DNA of 48,489 bases, taken from DASXAQ01 sp036406615. Lineage in GTDB: Bacteria > Actinomycetota > UBA4738. This document shows positions 33,401-41,668 of this stretch, piece by piece. Location: assembly GCA_036406615.1 (NCBI GenBank), contig DASXAQ010000054.1:1-48489 (forward strand). Direction: 5' to 3'. A model generated the notes under the pieces. The model searched no databases, had not been told where the DNA came from, and worked only from the letters and a program-made list of their open reading frames with translations. A program made the translations under genes and the position numbers. Position 1 is the first letter of the stretch. Each line of letters begins with the position of its first letter.

Positions 33401-34100
33401 CCCGATGACCGGCAACCTCGACGTCCGTCTCGCGCTGGCCCACGCGGTGGATCGCGAGCGGCTGGCGGCGGCGCTGCCGGCGAACATGGCGCTGGCCACC
33501 GGCGGGATCGTCCCCCCTTCGTTGCAGGGGCACACGCCCGACATCGCGCTTCGGTTCGATCCGGATCTCGCCCGCGAGCATTGGCGCCGAGCCGGCCCGA
33601 CGCGGCCGGTCACCGTGGCCTGCTTGGAGGACGACGTGTCGCTCGTGGACCAGGTGGTGGCCTCATGGCGCGAGGTGCTGGACGCGCCCATCGTGCTGCG
33701 GCCGTGGACGCCGCAGCAGGCGCTCGGCCTGGGCCGGCCGTGGGAGGCATCCTCCATCTACTTCACGGGGTGGCTGCCGGGCTACCCCGACCCCGAGTAC
33801 TACCTGCGGCTCCTGTTCCAGTCGGACAGCCGCACGAACGAGGGCGGCTTCTCGCACCCGCCGTTCGACGAGCTGATCGAACGCGCGCGACAGGAGCGCC
33901 GCGACCGCGAGCGGCTGGAGCTGTTCCACCGCGCGGACCGCATGGCGGTGGCCGAGCGCGTGGCGGTCATCCCGATCGTGTACGGGCGGAGCCTGGCGAT
34001 CGTCAAGCCGTGGGTGCGCGGCTGGTGGGAGTTCGGCAAGTCCTCGGCGAACTTCGCCGACCTGCGCGTGGACGCGGCGTCGCCGCGCGCGGGCGATTGA
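30417..34100 (+). CDS. Class III adenylate cyclase - AAA ATPase - family-5 solute-binding domain fusion
   Basis: 1227 residues without signal peptide or membrane helix, so cytoplasmic. Residues 10-180: class III cyclase with metal-binding Asp22 (FADIVGST) and Asp66 (GDG), substrate-specifying Lys61 and Asp141, and transition-state Asn144 and Arg148 (NTAAR), predicting an active adenylate cyclase. Residues about 210-700: predicted ATPase/STAND-like module with Walker A GEAGIGKS (243-250), Walker B-like VVALDDLHWAD, and helical repeats. Residues about 723-1227: SBP_bac_5 peptide/nickel-binding domain (SLAERWDISDDG, LREGLRWSDGMPLTARDVEF, DVRLALAHAVDRERLA, GYPDPEYYLRLLF). Family-5 binding domains are normally extracytoplasmic; a cytoplasmic copy recalls SgrR. 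The frame is continuous, with no sign of an artefactual join. Confidence 0.9.
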   Translation: MSQVPGPPMREERKVVTAVFADIVGSTALGERLDAEEVKLIVGDAVARMVHAVEEFGGTVKDLAGDGLLALFGAPVAHEDDPERAVRAGLRIAQEIGSYAGEVASAWGVDGFGVRVGVNTGPVVLGPVGAGERVEYAAFGDTVNTAARLQSAADPGTVLVGAETRRVVEPLFDWGAERLVEAKGKAEPVPAVVADGVRAAVARTRGMAGLHTDLIGRGRELAVGAEALDGVLAGAGGILFITGEAGIGKSRLLAELQDRFTDSTPAVGAPQWLEGRCVSYGESLPYWPYRDLLRGWLGAGADDPELRVRLTLRRATERLFGDRAHEVYPYLGASLGLSLEPQAQSRIGELSPEALQYRTFEVFGTLFERLAEDGPVVVALDDLHWADATSIQLTERLLPITERAAVLFVIAQRRERDHPSWATKETAARELPHRVRDISLEALSGDAQHELLHALVGEHTLPHDLERQVLDDAEGNPFYLEELIGSLVDAGAVARDESSPSGWRFDHAVPVHVPETVEKVILARIDRLTPACHEVITAASVLGRRFGLPLLEGVSEGNGTLRDSLTELQRLDLVREGRRWPEPEYRFKHALIQEAAYGTILSERRVRLHRRAAEWLERRSDENAQEEVLGLLAHHWLAAQDEDKAIQYLTQAADRARLEYALDESIGHYRALLPLLERRGERQAVALALFKLALALHTSLRFAEANQAYQRAFEHWTPPEPFAGEHAAAIRVATSFLPNDADPKSAIAWPNIQLCMQLFDRLVEAWPERTIVPSLAERWDISDDGLRYVFHLREGLRWSDGMPLTARDVEFGIKRVLDPASPGSSVAIYFVLENGQDYYLGANTDGDRIGVRALDDRTVEFRLAAPAPYFMSVMNRPDGGPQPRHAIERDGDGWTEPDRQVVSGAFRVAERTDERLVLTRSDDGEGGRRRGGNAGRVEFVRAPVGDAIGPYAQGELDMIAVRYTPRLADLVPAGIDDATFGQPGWSGYLAFEHSHPMTGNLDVRLALAHAVDRERLAAALPANMALATGGIVPPSLQGHTPDIALRFDPDLAREHWRRAGPTRPVTVACLEDDVSLVDQVVASWREVLDAPIVLRPWTPQQALGLGRPWEASSIYFTGWLPGYPDPEYYLRLLFQSDSRTNEGGFSHPPFDELIERARQERRDRERLELFHRADRMAVAERVAVIPIVYGRSLAIVKPWVRGWWEFGKSSANFADLRVDAASPRAGD

Positions 34101-34118
34101 CACGTCTGCCCTCGACCG

Positions 34119-34490
34119 CTACGCGACTCCCAGGCCGGTCATCAGCGCGCGAAGCGTGAGCCCGAACACGAAGAACGCGGCCACCGCGAACACCTTCCAG
34201 CGGTCCTTCTCGTCGTCCAGGCCACGGGCGAGCACGTGCGCGATCCCCAGGACGATGGCGGGGAACACGGCGCCGTAGAGCGGGTGCAGGAACGCGGGCA
34301 ACGGGTTCGACAGCCACAGGATGAGCCCGAGCGCCAGCTGAAGGATGAGCACGCCCTGCAGCACGCCGAGGAGGCGCCAGAACCATTGATTGGGCTCGCG
34401 CTTGACGATCCACGCGACCAGGCCCCACGCCATCAACAGGAACCATCCGCCGACGATGACGAACCCGACGAACTCGTGGACGTGGACCAT
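34119..34490 (-). CDS. Small four-helix membrane protein (123 aa)
   Basis: Four hydrophobic segments: about 6-27 (FVGFVIVGGWFLLMAWGLVA), 42-60 (LQGVLILQLALGLILW), 67-88 (LYGAVFPAIVLGIAHVLA) and 98-118 (KVFAVAAFFVFGLTLRALM). His residues in the first (HVHEF) and third helices could ligate a heme, as in small cytochrome b-like proteins, but this is conjecture. A TAGGCT -10 on the minus strand lies 12 bases before the ATG. It is located between the cyclase fusion (convergent) and the MoxR gene (same strand, 56 bases upstream). Confidence 0.75.
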   Translation of the reverse strand: MVHVHEFVGFVIVGGWFLLMAWGLVAWIVKREPNQWFWRLLGVLQGVLILQLALGLILWLSNPLPAFLHPLYGAVFPAIVLGIAHVLARGLDDEKDRWKVFAVAAFFVFGLTLRALMTGLGVA

Positions 34491-34546
34491 GCGCGAGCGC
34501 GAAGCCTAGCAGCGCGTGCGTCCGAAAGCCGAACCCCGACGACGGC

Positions 34547-35986
34547 TCAGCGGTCCCGGCGCGGCTCCGGCATCTCGTAACGGTACGCGCCGACGCGCCC
34601 CGCCGCGTCCTTGTTCAAACGCCGCGACAGGTGCAGGCCCTCGAGCGCGAACTCGAGCGCGGAGGCCGCCACGCCCGGGCTCTCCTCCTCGACGCCGAGG
34701 CGCCCGAGCAGCTTGCCGAGCCCCGGCGATTCGCCGAACTGCGCGAGGAACTCCGAGGACGCCATCAGGTCCGACGTCTGAACCGCGAGCCCCTGGTCGA
34801 ACCGCTCGAGCACCGGGCTCGTGTCGAAGCCCGACAGCCGTCGGCGGTACACCTCGAGGATGGCGGAGCGCAGCGCGCGCAGCAGGATCTCCTCCTCGCG
34901 CCCCTCTTCGATCGCGTCGAACTCCACCCGCCCGAGGGACCCGGCCAGGACGGCGGGCAGGTCGACGACCCGGGGAACGGCCTCCGGCTCGCCGGCGACG
35001 GCCGCGCGGCGGATCGCGGATGACGTGAGCGTCTCGAGGTTGCCGATGGAGTAGCGGACGGACACGCCGCTTCGGTGGTTGACCTGGGGTGACCGGCGAA
35101 GCTCGGACGTGAGCGCCGCGAGGATCTCCTTCATGAACTCCGGGATCCGGACCGGCAGCCGGTCGCCGGCAGCCGGCCGGCGGGCCTCCTGCTCCATGAT
35201 CGCGATCTCGTCGCCGAGGGTCTCGGGGTAGTGCGTCCGGACCTGCGTGCCGAACCGGTCCTTCAGCGGCGACACGATGCGGCCGCGGTGCGTGTAGTCC
35301 TCGGGGTTGGCGGTCGCCACCAGCAACAGGTCCAGCGGCAGGCGGATCTGGTAGCCGCGGATCTGCACGTCGCGCTCCTCCAGGATGTTGAACAGCGCGA
35401 CCTGGATGCGCTCGGGCAGGTCGGGAAGCTCGTTCACCGCCACGATGCCGCGGTTCGTCCGGGGGATGAGGCCGTAGTGGATCGTCAGCTCGTCGGACAG
35501 GTACCGGCCCTCGGCGACGCGGATGGGGTCGACGTCGCCGATCAGGTCGGCCACGCTCGTGTCCGGCGTCGCCAGCTTCTCCGCGTACCGACGGTCGCGA
35601 TCGAGCCAATCGATCGCGACCGCGTCGCCCTGCTCGTCGACCAGCGCGCGGCATCGCGCGCAGATCGGCCGATAGGGATGATCGTTCACCTCGCACCCCG
35701 CGACGACCGGCGTGCGCTCGTCCAGCAGGTTCACCATGTGCCGGATCAGCCGGGTCTTCGCCTGCCCCCGCTCCCCGAGCAGGATCAGGTCGTGGCCGGC
35801 GAGGATCCCGCGCTCGAGCGCGGGCACCACCGACTCCTCGTAGCCCACGATCGAGGGGAACAGCTCGCCGCCGTCCTGCAGCCGGGTCAACAGGTTGTCG
35901 CGGAGCTCCTCCTTGACGCTGCGGTCGCGGTGGCCGCTCGCGCGCAACTCGCCGATCGTTCGCGCCGGGGCGGAGTCCGTTGGCAT
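34547..35986 (-). CDS. MoxR/ChlI-type AAA+ ATPase
   Basis: 479 residues from the ATG at 35986, chosen over an upstream ATG (36175) because TACCCT ends seven bases before it and the conserved domain starts soon after. Magnesium-chelatase-like AAA module: PSIVGYEESVVPAL, Walker A LGERGQAKTRL (Ala replaces the Gly before Lys), Walker B GIVAVNELPDLPERIQ, sensor LLVATANPEDYTHRG. An insertion after Walker A carries a CxxC (PICARCRAL) that might bind zinc. Partners of this class are VWA proteins, and one is encoded at 28423-30363. The pair flanks the cyclase fusion, suggesting a functional module. Confidence 0.88.
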   Translation of the reverse strand: MPTDSAPARTIGELRASGHRDRSVKEELRDNLLTRLQDGGELFPSIVGYEESVVPALERGILAGHDLILLGERGQAKTRLIRHMVNLLDERTPVVAGCEVNDHPYRPICARCRALVDEQGDAVAIDWLDRDRRYAEKLATPDTSVADLIGDVDPIRVAEGRYLSDELTIHYGLIPRTNRGIVAVNELPDLPERIQVALFNILEERDVQIRGYQIRLPLDLLLVATANPEDYTHRGRIVSPLKDRFGTQVRTHYPETLGDEIAIMEQEARRPAAGDRLPVRIPEFMKEILAALTSELRRSPQVNHRSGVSVRYSIGNLETLTSSAIRRAAVAGEPEAVPRVVDLPAVLAGSLGRVEFDAIEEGREEEILLRALRSAILEVYRRRLSGFDTSPVLERFDQGLAVQTSDLMASSEFLAQFGESPGLGKLLGRLGVEEESPGVAASALEFALEGLHLSRRLNKDAAGRVGAYRYEMPEPRRDR

Positions 35987-35993
35987 CCGGGCC

Positions 35994-35999
35994 AGGGTA
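35994..35999 (-). promoter_or_regulatory. Predicted -10 (TACCCT), leaderless MoxR gene
   Basis: On the minus strand TACCCT ends seven bases before the ATG at 35986; no Shine-Dalgarno precedes that start. It decides between the two possible ATGs. Confidence 0.45.
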
Positions 36000-36167
36000 A
36001 CGGCATTCGTCGAACACGGCCGGGCCGGACATGGCGCCTTCGAACCTCGGGTCCCCGGATCGGGGCGCGGGTCGTTGTCCGCCGGGTCGGCGATCGAGCC
36101 GGGGTCTGCGCCAAACCGGTGGGTGGCGAAGCGGGTGGGGTTCGGGCAACAATGGCCCCCTGAACGG

Positions 36168-36181
36168 CGGGTCAAGACCCG
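36168..36181 (+). promoter_or_regulatory. Palindrome CGGGTC-aa-GACCCG upstream of the creatininase/ABC operon
   Basis: Perfect 6-bp inverted repeat with a 2-base centre, 27 bases before the GTG at 36208. An AACAAT -10 candidate lies at 36148-36153, which would place the palindrome just downstream of the transcription start, a common operator position. It is the most obvious element of the 221-base gap between the MoxR and creatininase starts. Confidence 0.4.
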
Positions 36182-36207
36182 TCCCCAGAGGAGGTGCGTC
36201 CGGCATC

Positions 36208-37020
36208 GTGTGGTCCCGCCCGCTGCTGTACCAGCGCCTGAGCTGGCCGGAGGTCCGGCGCGCCGCGAGCGAGGACCGCGTCGCGCTCATCCCGGTCGGC
36301 ACGCTGGAGGACCACGGGCCCCACCTGCCGATCGACGCCGACCTGCGCATCGCCGCCGAGATCTGCCGGCGCGCCGCCGAGGAGGCGCCGGACGACACCG
36401 TGCTGCTGCCGGCCATCCCCCACGGCTATTCCCCCCACCACATGGACTTCCCCGGCCCGATCACGATCGGGTGGGACACGTTCACGCGCTACTGCACCGA
36501 CGTCGGCACGTCGCTGGCCCGCCACGGCTTCCACCGGATGCTGTACGTCAACGGCCACGGGTCGAACCAGAACCTGGTCGAGATGGCCGCCCGGCTCGTC
36601 GCCGTCGAGCACCCCGCGGTGCTGGCCGCCGCCTGCTTCTACCTTGCGAGCCCAGAGGGCCTGGCCGTCGTGCAGGAGGTCCGCGAGTCCGAACGCGGCG
36701 GCATGGGCCACGCGTGCGAGCTCGAGACGTCCATTTACCTCGCGCTGGAGCCGGAGGCGGTCGACATGGACCGCGCCGTCGACGAGCAGCCGCCCGACGA
36801 GACCGAGCACGCGTGGTTCGACTGGACGGACGGTTCGCTCAAGCTGATGCCGTGGTGGTCGTCGTTCAGCGTGACCGGCGTGCACGGCCGCCCGACGCTG
36901 GCGACGGCGGAGAAGGGCAAGACGCTGCTGGACGCGGCCGTCGCCGAGGTGGCCGGCTACGTGCGGGAGTTGAAGGGCCGGCCGCTCCCCGAGCGGCGCG
37001 AGCCTCGGGAGGCACCCTGA
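36208..37020 (+). CDS. Creatininase-family amidohydrolase
   Basis: 270 residues from a GTG preceded by agaggaggt. Metal ligands of the family are visible: VGTLEDHGPHLPIDAD (Glu34, His36, Asp45), VNGHGSNQN (His) and HACELETS (Glu). Members hydrolyse cyclic amides (creatinine, formamidopyrimidines) or act as peptidases such as MftE. It is the first gene of the peptide-importer operon, and the binding-protein ATG starts 35 bases after its stop. It may open a cyclic amide or trim the imported ligand. No mycofactocin genes are present here, so an MftE role is not supported. Confidence 0.88.
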   Translation: MWSRPLLYQRLSWPEVRRAASEDRVALIPVGTLEDHGPHLPIDADLRIAAEICRRAAEEAPDDTVLLPAIPHGYSPHHMDFPGPITIGWDTFTRYCTDVGTSLARHGFHRMLYVNGHGSNQNLVEMAARLVAVEHPAVLAAACFYLASPEGLAVVQEVRESERGGMGHACELETSIYLALEPEAVDMDRAVDEQPPDETEHAWFDWTDGSLKLMPWWSSFSVTGVHGRPTLATAEKGKTLLDAAVAEVAGYVRELKGRPLPERREPREAP

Positions 37021-37055
37021 ACAGACGGGTCCGGCTGGAGCGGAAGGGGATCGGG

Positions 37056-38741
37056 ATGCGAAGAGCGGGACGCGTGGCCGCCGTGGCGCTGGCGGCGGGG
37101 CTGGTGGCCGCGGCCTGCGGCGGGTCGTCGGGAAGCCAGGCCGGAGGCGCCGGCGGAGAGGGCGCCGTCAAGGAGGGCGGGATCCTGCGGCTGGGGACGA
37201 TGACCGGCATCGACAGCCTGAACCCGTTCGTGACCTTCCAGCAGGACTCCTACAGCACGTTCGAGTACATCTACCCGTTCCTCGTGCAGTACAACACCAA
37301 GACGCTCCAGTACGCGCCCGACTTCGCCACGAAGTGGGAGACGAGCGCGGACGGCCTGACGTGGACGTTCCATACGGTGCCGAACGCGAAGTGGTCCGAC
37401 GGCCAGCCCCTGACGGCCGCCGACGTCGCGTGGACGTTCAACACGATCATCAAGTTCGGCAACGGGCCGACGGCGAACTTCAGCCAGGACTTCACGCACA
37501 TCGACAGCATCGCGACGCCTGACGCCAACACGGTGGTCCTCACGTACAAGACGCCCGTCGCGGTGGTGCTCTCGAATCTCCAGCAGGTCCCGATCCTGCC
37601 CCAGCACGTGTGGGAGAAGTACGCGACCGGCAACGGCAAGGAGTTGAAGCTCACCCCGAACACGCCGCAGAACGGCCAGCCCCTGGTCAGCGGCGGCCCG
37701 TTCGTCCTGACGAAGTACCAGACGCACGCGATCACGCTGTTCGAACGCAACCCGAACTTCTACGGGACCAAGCCGCACATCGAGGGCTTCGGGCTGGAAT
37801 TCTTCACCAACGACGACGCGGCAGTCACCGCGCTGAAGTCCGGGCAGCTCGACGCCGTGGAGAGCATCCCCGTGACGAGCGTTGCGACCCTGAAGGCCGC
37901 CGGACTCAACGTCTTCATCGGGCCGGGCCTCGAGTTCCACGACTTCATCATCAACTCGAACCCGAAGAAGACGACGAACCCGGAGCTCCAGAACCCCCAG
38001 GTGCGCCAGGCCTTCGAGTACGCGATCGACCGGGCGTCGATCGTGAAGACCGCGTGGCTCGGGTACGCGCAGCCGGGCACGACGATCGTGCCGCCAGGGA
38101 CCGGCGCGTGGCACGACTCGAGCATCGAGGGACTGCCGTTCGATCTCGCGAAGGCGAACCAGCTGCTTGACCAGGCCGGCTTCCCGAAGGGTTCCGACGG
38201 CATCCGGGTGGCGAACGGCCACCCGATGTCCTACACGGTCATCTTCCCCCACGACGAGACGGGCGCCGGCGACCGCGCCTTCCAGATCATCCAGAACGAC
38301 TTCCAGCAGATCGGCGTCAAGATCACGCAGCGAAACATGGACGACTCGGCGGCGTTCGCCGCGATCACGGCGCCGGGCGAGACCGGCTACACCAGCTTCG
38401 ACCTGGCCATGTGGGACTGGGTGCCGTTGGAGGACCCGGACTTCATCCTGTCGGTCATGCAGTGCAACCAGTACGGTGCGTGGAGCGACTCCGGCTACTG
38501 CGACCCGACCTACGACCAGATGTACGAGCAGCAGGCCAGCACCGTCAACGTCGCGGCCCGCCGGCGGATCGTCTACCAGATGCAGGAGCAGCTCTTCAAC
38601 GATCGCCCGTACATCGTGATCAACTACCAGGACATCACCGACGCCTGGGACCAACACCACTGGGCCGGGTTCGTCGAGTCCAACCAGGGGTTGTTCAACC
38701 CACTGTCCAAGGAGAGCCTGACGCAGCTGCACCAGGTCTGA
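37056..38741 (+). CDS. Peptide-type ABC transporter substrate-binding lipoprotein (family 5)
   Basis: 561 residues. The ATG at 37056 has ggaagggga upstream. Signal peptide with probable lipidation Cys21 (GLVAAACGG), Gly/Ser-rich linker, then the SBP_bac_5 fold: GGILRLGTMTGIDSLNPF, WETSADGLTWTFHTV, KWSDGQPLTAADVAWTF, NPQVRQAFEYAIDRASIV, and C-terminal DPTYDQMYEQQ. Family members capture oligopeptides, nickel, heme or opines. Its domain is related by motif to the C-terminal domain of the cytoplasmic cyclase fusion at 30417-34100. Confidence 0.93.
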   Translation: MRRAGRVAAVALAAGLVAAACGGSSGSQAGGAGGEGAVKEGGILRLGTMTGIDSLNPFVTFQQDSYSTFEYIYPFLVQYNTKTLQYAPDFATKWETSADGLTWTFHTVPNAKWSDGQPLTAADVAWTFNTIIKFGNGPTANFSQDFTHIDSIATPDANTVVLTYKTPVAVVLSNLQQVPILPQHVWEKYATGNGKELKLTPNTPQNGQPLVSGGPFVLTKYQTHAITLFERNPNFYGTKPHIEGFGLEFFTNDDAAVTALKSGQLDAVESIPVTSVATLKAAGLNVFIGPGLEFHDFIINSNPKKTTNPELQNPQVRQAFEYAIDRASIVKTAWLGYAQPGTTIVPPGTGAWHDSSIEGLPFDLAKANQLLDQAGFPKGSDGIRVANGHPMSYTVIFPHDETGAGDRAFQIIQNDFQQIGVKITQRNMDDSAAFAAITAPGETGYTSFDLAMWDWVPLEDPDFILSVMQCNQYGAWSDSGYCDPTYDQMYEQQASTVNVAARRRIVYQMQEQLFNDRPYIVINYQDITDAWDQHHWAGFVESNQGLFNPLSKESLTQLHQV

Positions 38742-38766
38742 GGAGGAGGGAGGCGGACACAGCCCG

Positions 38767-39732
38767 ATGCGAGGCGCCGACTACATCATCAAGCGCACGG
38801 CCTTCGCGATCGCGACGGTGTTCGTCGCGATCACGATCAACTTCTTCCTGTTCCGCGTCCTGCCGGGCAGCGCCGTCACCGACCTGTCGCGGGTTCCCCA
38901 CGCGTCGCCGCAGCTCAAGATCGCGCTGGCCAAGGAGTTCGGGCTGGACAAGTCGAAGTGGGAGCAGTACCTCCTGTATCTCAAGAACCTGACCCACGGC
39001 AACATGGGCATCTCGTTCGCGACGCAGCAGCCGGTGTGGAGCGAGCTGGCCCAGGACCTGCGCAACACGATCCCGATGGTGGCCCTGGGGACGTTCCTCT
39101 CGATCGTCATCGGCATGGCCACCGGCATCCTGTCGGCCTGGCGCCGCGGATCGGCCTCGGATCAGATCAGCACGAACGTGGCGATCGCCTTCTACTCGTT
39201 TCCCACGCAGTGGCTGGCGATGATGATGCTGATCATCTTCGCCGGCGTGCTGCCGTCGGCCGGCATGACGAACCCGTTCATCTTCGGCACGCCGACGTTC
39301 TTGCAGCACATGAAGGACGTCGGCGTGCACATGATCCTGCCCTCGCTGACGCTCGCCCTGACGCTGTACGGCGAGTACACGCTGATCGTGCGCTCCTCGA
39401 TGCTGGAGACGCTCGGCGAGGACTACGTGTTGACGGCCAGGGCGAAGGGGCTGCCGCAGCGCACGATCGTGCGCAAGCACGCGCTTCGAAACGCCATGCT
39501 GCCGACGGTGACGCTCATCGCGCTGTCGCTCGGCTACATCGTGGCCGGCGCCATCCTGATCGAGGTGGTGTTCTCGTGGCCCGGGATCGGGCGCGCCGTC
39601 TACGAGGCGGTGATCCAGCGCGACTACCCGATGCTGCAGGGCGCCTTTCTGATCCTGACGCTGTCGGTCGTGTTCTTCAATTTCGTCGCGGACCTGCTGT
39701 ACTTCCGCCTGGACCCGAGGATCACCGAATGA
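38767..39732 (+). CDS. DppB-like ABC transporter permease
   Basis: 321 residues following gaggaggagggagg. Six transmembrane helices: the N-terminal RTAFAIATVFVAITINFFLFRVLPG is the hallmark of DppB/OppB. The EAA loop for ATPase contact is DYVLTARAKGLPQRTIVRKHALRNAMLP. The stop overlaps the next ATG (ATGA), so the two permeases are translationally coupled. Confidence 0.93.
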   Translation: MRGADYIIKRTAFAIATVFVAITINFFLFRVLPGSAVTDLSRVPHASPQLKIALAKEFGLDKSKWEQYLLYLKNLTHGNMGISFATQQPVWSELAQDLRNTIPMVALGTFLSIVIGMATGILSAWRRGSASDQISTNVAIAFYSFPTQWLAMMMLIIFAGVLPSAGMTNPFIFGTPTFLQHMKDVGVHMILPSLTLALTLYGEYTLIVRSSMLETLGEDYVLTARAKGLPQRTIVRKHALRNAMLPTVTLIALSLGYIVAGAILIEVVFSWPGIGRAVYEAVIQRDYPMLQGAFLILTLSVVFFNFVADLLYFRLDPRITE

Positions 39733-40694
39733 GCGAGACGCTGCAGCTGCAGGGCGAGAAGCTGGACGAGACCGCGGCCGTCAAGCGTGGGCGCGGCGGC
39801 TTCCTGTGGCAGGTGATCAAGGACCGCCCGTCGGCCGCGATCGGGCTCGTCATCGTGCTGTTCTTCGTGGTGATCGCGGTGTTCTCCCACTGGCTCGAGC
39901 CCTACGACATCCACACGCAGGTCGGTCCCGTGTATGGCCCGCCCTCGATCCACCACTGGCTCGGGCTGGACGACGGCGGCATCGACATGACCAGCCTGCT
40001 GATGGAGGGAGCGAAGGTCTCGCTGATCGTGGGGTTCGCGGCCACGTTCGTGGCCATGGTGATCGGCGGCGGCGTCGGGATGCTGGCCGGCTACTTCGGC
40101 GGGACGACCGACATCGTGCTGATGCGTATCACGGACTATTTCCTGGTCATCCCCGACCTGCCCCTGGCGATCGTCATCGCTGCCGTCTGGGGGCCCGGGC
40201 TGTCGCACCTGATCTTCGTCATCGCCATCCTGCTGTGGACCGGCACTGCCCGGATCATCCGCGCGCAGGTCAAGACCGTCCGCGAGCGCGTGTACGTCAA
40301 ACGCTCGCGCTCGCTCGGCGCGCGCAACTCGCGGCTCGTCTTCCGCCACGTCCTCCCACAGATTGGACCGCTGCTGATCGCCAACACCGTGCTCACCGTC
40401 GCGATCGCGATCTTCGACGAGACGGCGCTGTCGTTCCTGGGGCTCGGCGACCCGACGCGCGTATCCTGGGGCACGATCCTGGAGCACGCGTTCGACCGCA
40501 CGGCGATCAGCGCGGGGGCCTGGTGGGCGATCGTGCCCGCCGGTATCTGCGTGTCGCTGGTGATCATGGGGTGCTACCTGCTCGGCCAGGCGATCGAGGA
40601 CGCGTTGAATCCACGCCTGAAGGTGGCGCACCTGTCGATCAAGCACTTCCGGCTGGTGCGTCCGCTCGTGGGCCGGGGACCGGACGCCCTGTGA
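39729..40694 (+). CDS. DppC-like ABC transporter permease
   Basis: 321 residues from the ATG overlapping the DppB-like stop. Cytoplasmic N-terminus, first helix AAIGLVIVLFFVVIAVFSHWL, then HHWLGLDDGGIDMTSLLMEGAKVSLIVG, the DppC-type entry with an extracytoplasmic loop. The EAA loop is RVYVKRSRSLGARNSRLVFRHVLPQ. It pairs with the preceding permease to form the membrane channel. Confidence 0.92.
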   Translation: MSETLQLQGEKLDETAAVKRGRGGFLWQVIKDRPSAAIGLVIVLFFVVIAVFSHWLEPYDIHTQVGPVYGPPSIHHWLGLDDGGIDMTSLLMEGAKVSLIVGFAATFVAMVIGGGVGMLAGYFGGTTDIVLMRITDYFLVIPDLPLAIVIAAVWGPGLSHLIFVIAILLWTGTARIIRAQVKTVRERVYVKRSRSLGARNSRLVFRHVLPQIGPLLIANTVLTVAIAIFDETALSFLGLGDPTRVSWGTILEHAFDRTAISAGAWWAIVPAGICVSLVIMGCYLLGQAIEDALNPRLKVAHLSIKHFRLVRPLVGRGPDAL

Positions 40695-41668
40695 CGACCC
40701 CCCTGCTCGAGGTCCGGGACCTGCACGTCTGGTTCGACCTGTCCCACGGCGGCCAGCTCCACGCCGTGCAGGGCACCAGCTTCAGCGTCGAGGCCGGCGA
40801 GCGTATGGGCCTGGTCGGCGAGTCCGGTTGCGGCAAGACCACCTCGATCCTGGCGGTGATGGGGCTGCTGCCGCCCAACGCCAGCGTCGGCGGCCAGGTG
40901 CTGCTGAACGGCGTCGACATCATGGCCGAGGGCGAGGACACCATCCGCCCCCACCGCTGGACGGACATCGCGATGGTCTTCCAGGGCGCCATGAACGCGC
41001 TGAACCCGGTCAAGACCGTGGGGTTCCAGATCGTCGAGCCGATGGAGCTGCACGAGGTCGCGGAGGGGACCGCGGCCCGCCGGGCGGCCGGCGAGCTCCT
41101 GGAGATGGTGGGGATCCCGGCGGCGGCCGCGGAGCGCTACCCCCACGAATTCTCCGGCGGGATGCGCCAGCGGGCGGCGCTGGCCATGGCGCTGGCGTGC
41201 CAGCCGAAGGTGCTGCTGGCCGACGAGCCGACGACGGCGCTGGACGTCATGGTGCAGGCGCAGATCCTGGAGCTGCTGTCGGGGCTGGCCAACGACCTCG
41301 GGCTGGCCGTGGTCCTGGTCACACACGACCTGCCGGTGGTGGCGCAGGTGTGCAGTCGCGCCGCGGTCATGTACGCGGGCGAGATCGTGGAAGCGGGGCC
41401 GATGGACACGCTGTTCCATTCGCCCCGCCACCCCTACACACGGCTGCTGTTCGCGGCGACGCCCGACCTGTACGGCGACGAGGACGTCGTCTCGATCGCG
41501 GGGACGCCCCCCCGCTTGGACCGCCAGATCGACCAGTGCCCTTTCAGCCCGCGGTGCGACCGCACGTTCGACCGCTGCAAGGTGGAGCGGCCGGTGCTGA
41601 AGACCGTCGACGTGGACCACCGCGCCGCGTGCCATCTGAACGACGTCCCTGCGGGTGCGCCGGCGTGA
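40691..41668 (+). CDS. DppD-like ABC transporter ATP-binding protein
   Basis: 325 residues from a GTG overlapping the permease stop (GTGA). Walker A GESGCGKTTSILAVMGLLPP, Q-loop MVFQGAMNALNPV, signature FSGGMRQRAALAMALA, Walker B VLLADEPTTALDVM, H-loop VTHD. The C-terminal oligopeptide-ABC domain has CPFSPRCDRTFDRCK, four Cys that in this family may bind an iron-sulfur cluster. Confidence 0.94.
   Translation: MTTPLLEVRDLHVWFDLSHGGQLHAVQGTSFSVEAGERMGLVGESGCGKTTSILAVMGLLPPNASVGGQVLLNGVDIMAEGEDTIRPHRWTDIAMVFQGAMNALNPVKTVGFQIVEPMELHEVAEGTAARRAAGELLEMVGIPAAAAERYPHEFSGGMRQRAALAMALACQPKVLLADEPTTALDVMVQAQILELLSGLANDLGLAVVLVTHDLPVVAQVCSRAAVMYAGEIVEAGPMDTLFHSPRHPYTRLLFAATPDLYGDEDVVSIAGTPPRLDRQIDQCPFSPRCDRTFDRCKVERPVLKTVDVDHRAACHLNDVPAGAPA

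Noticed and set aside
36208..37020. Mycofactocin peptidase MftE
   Set aside because: No mftA, mftB, mftC or related genes nearby. Context is a peptide ABC importer.
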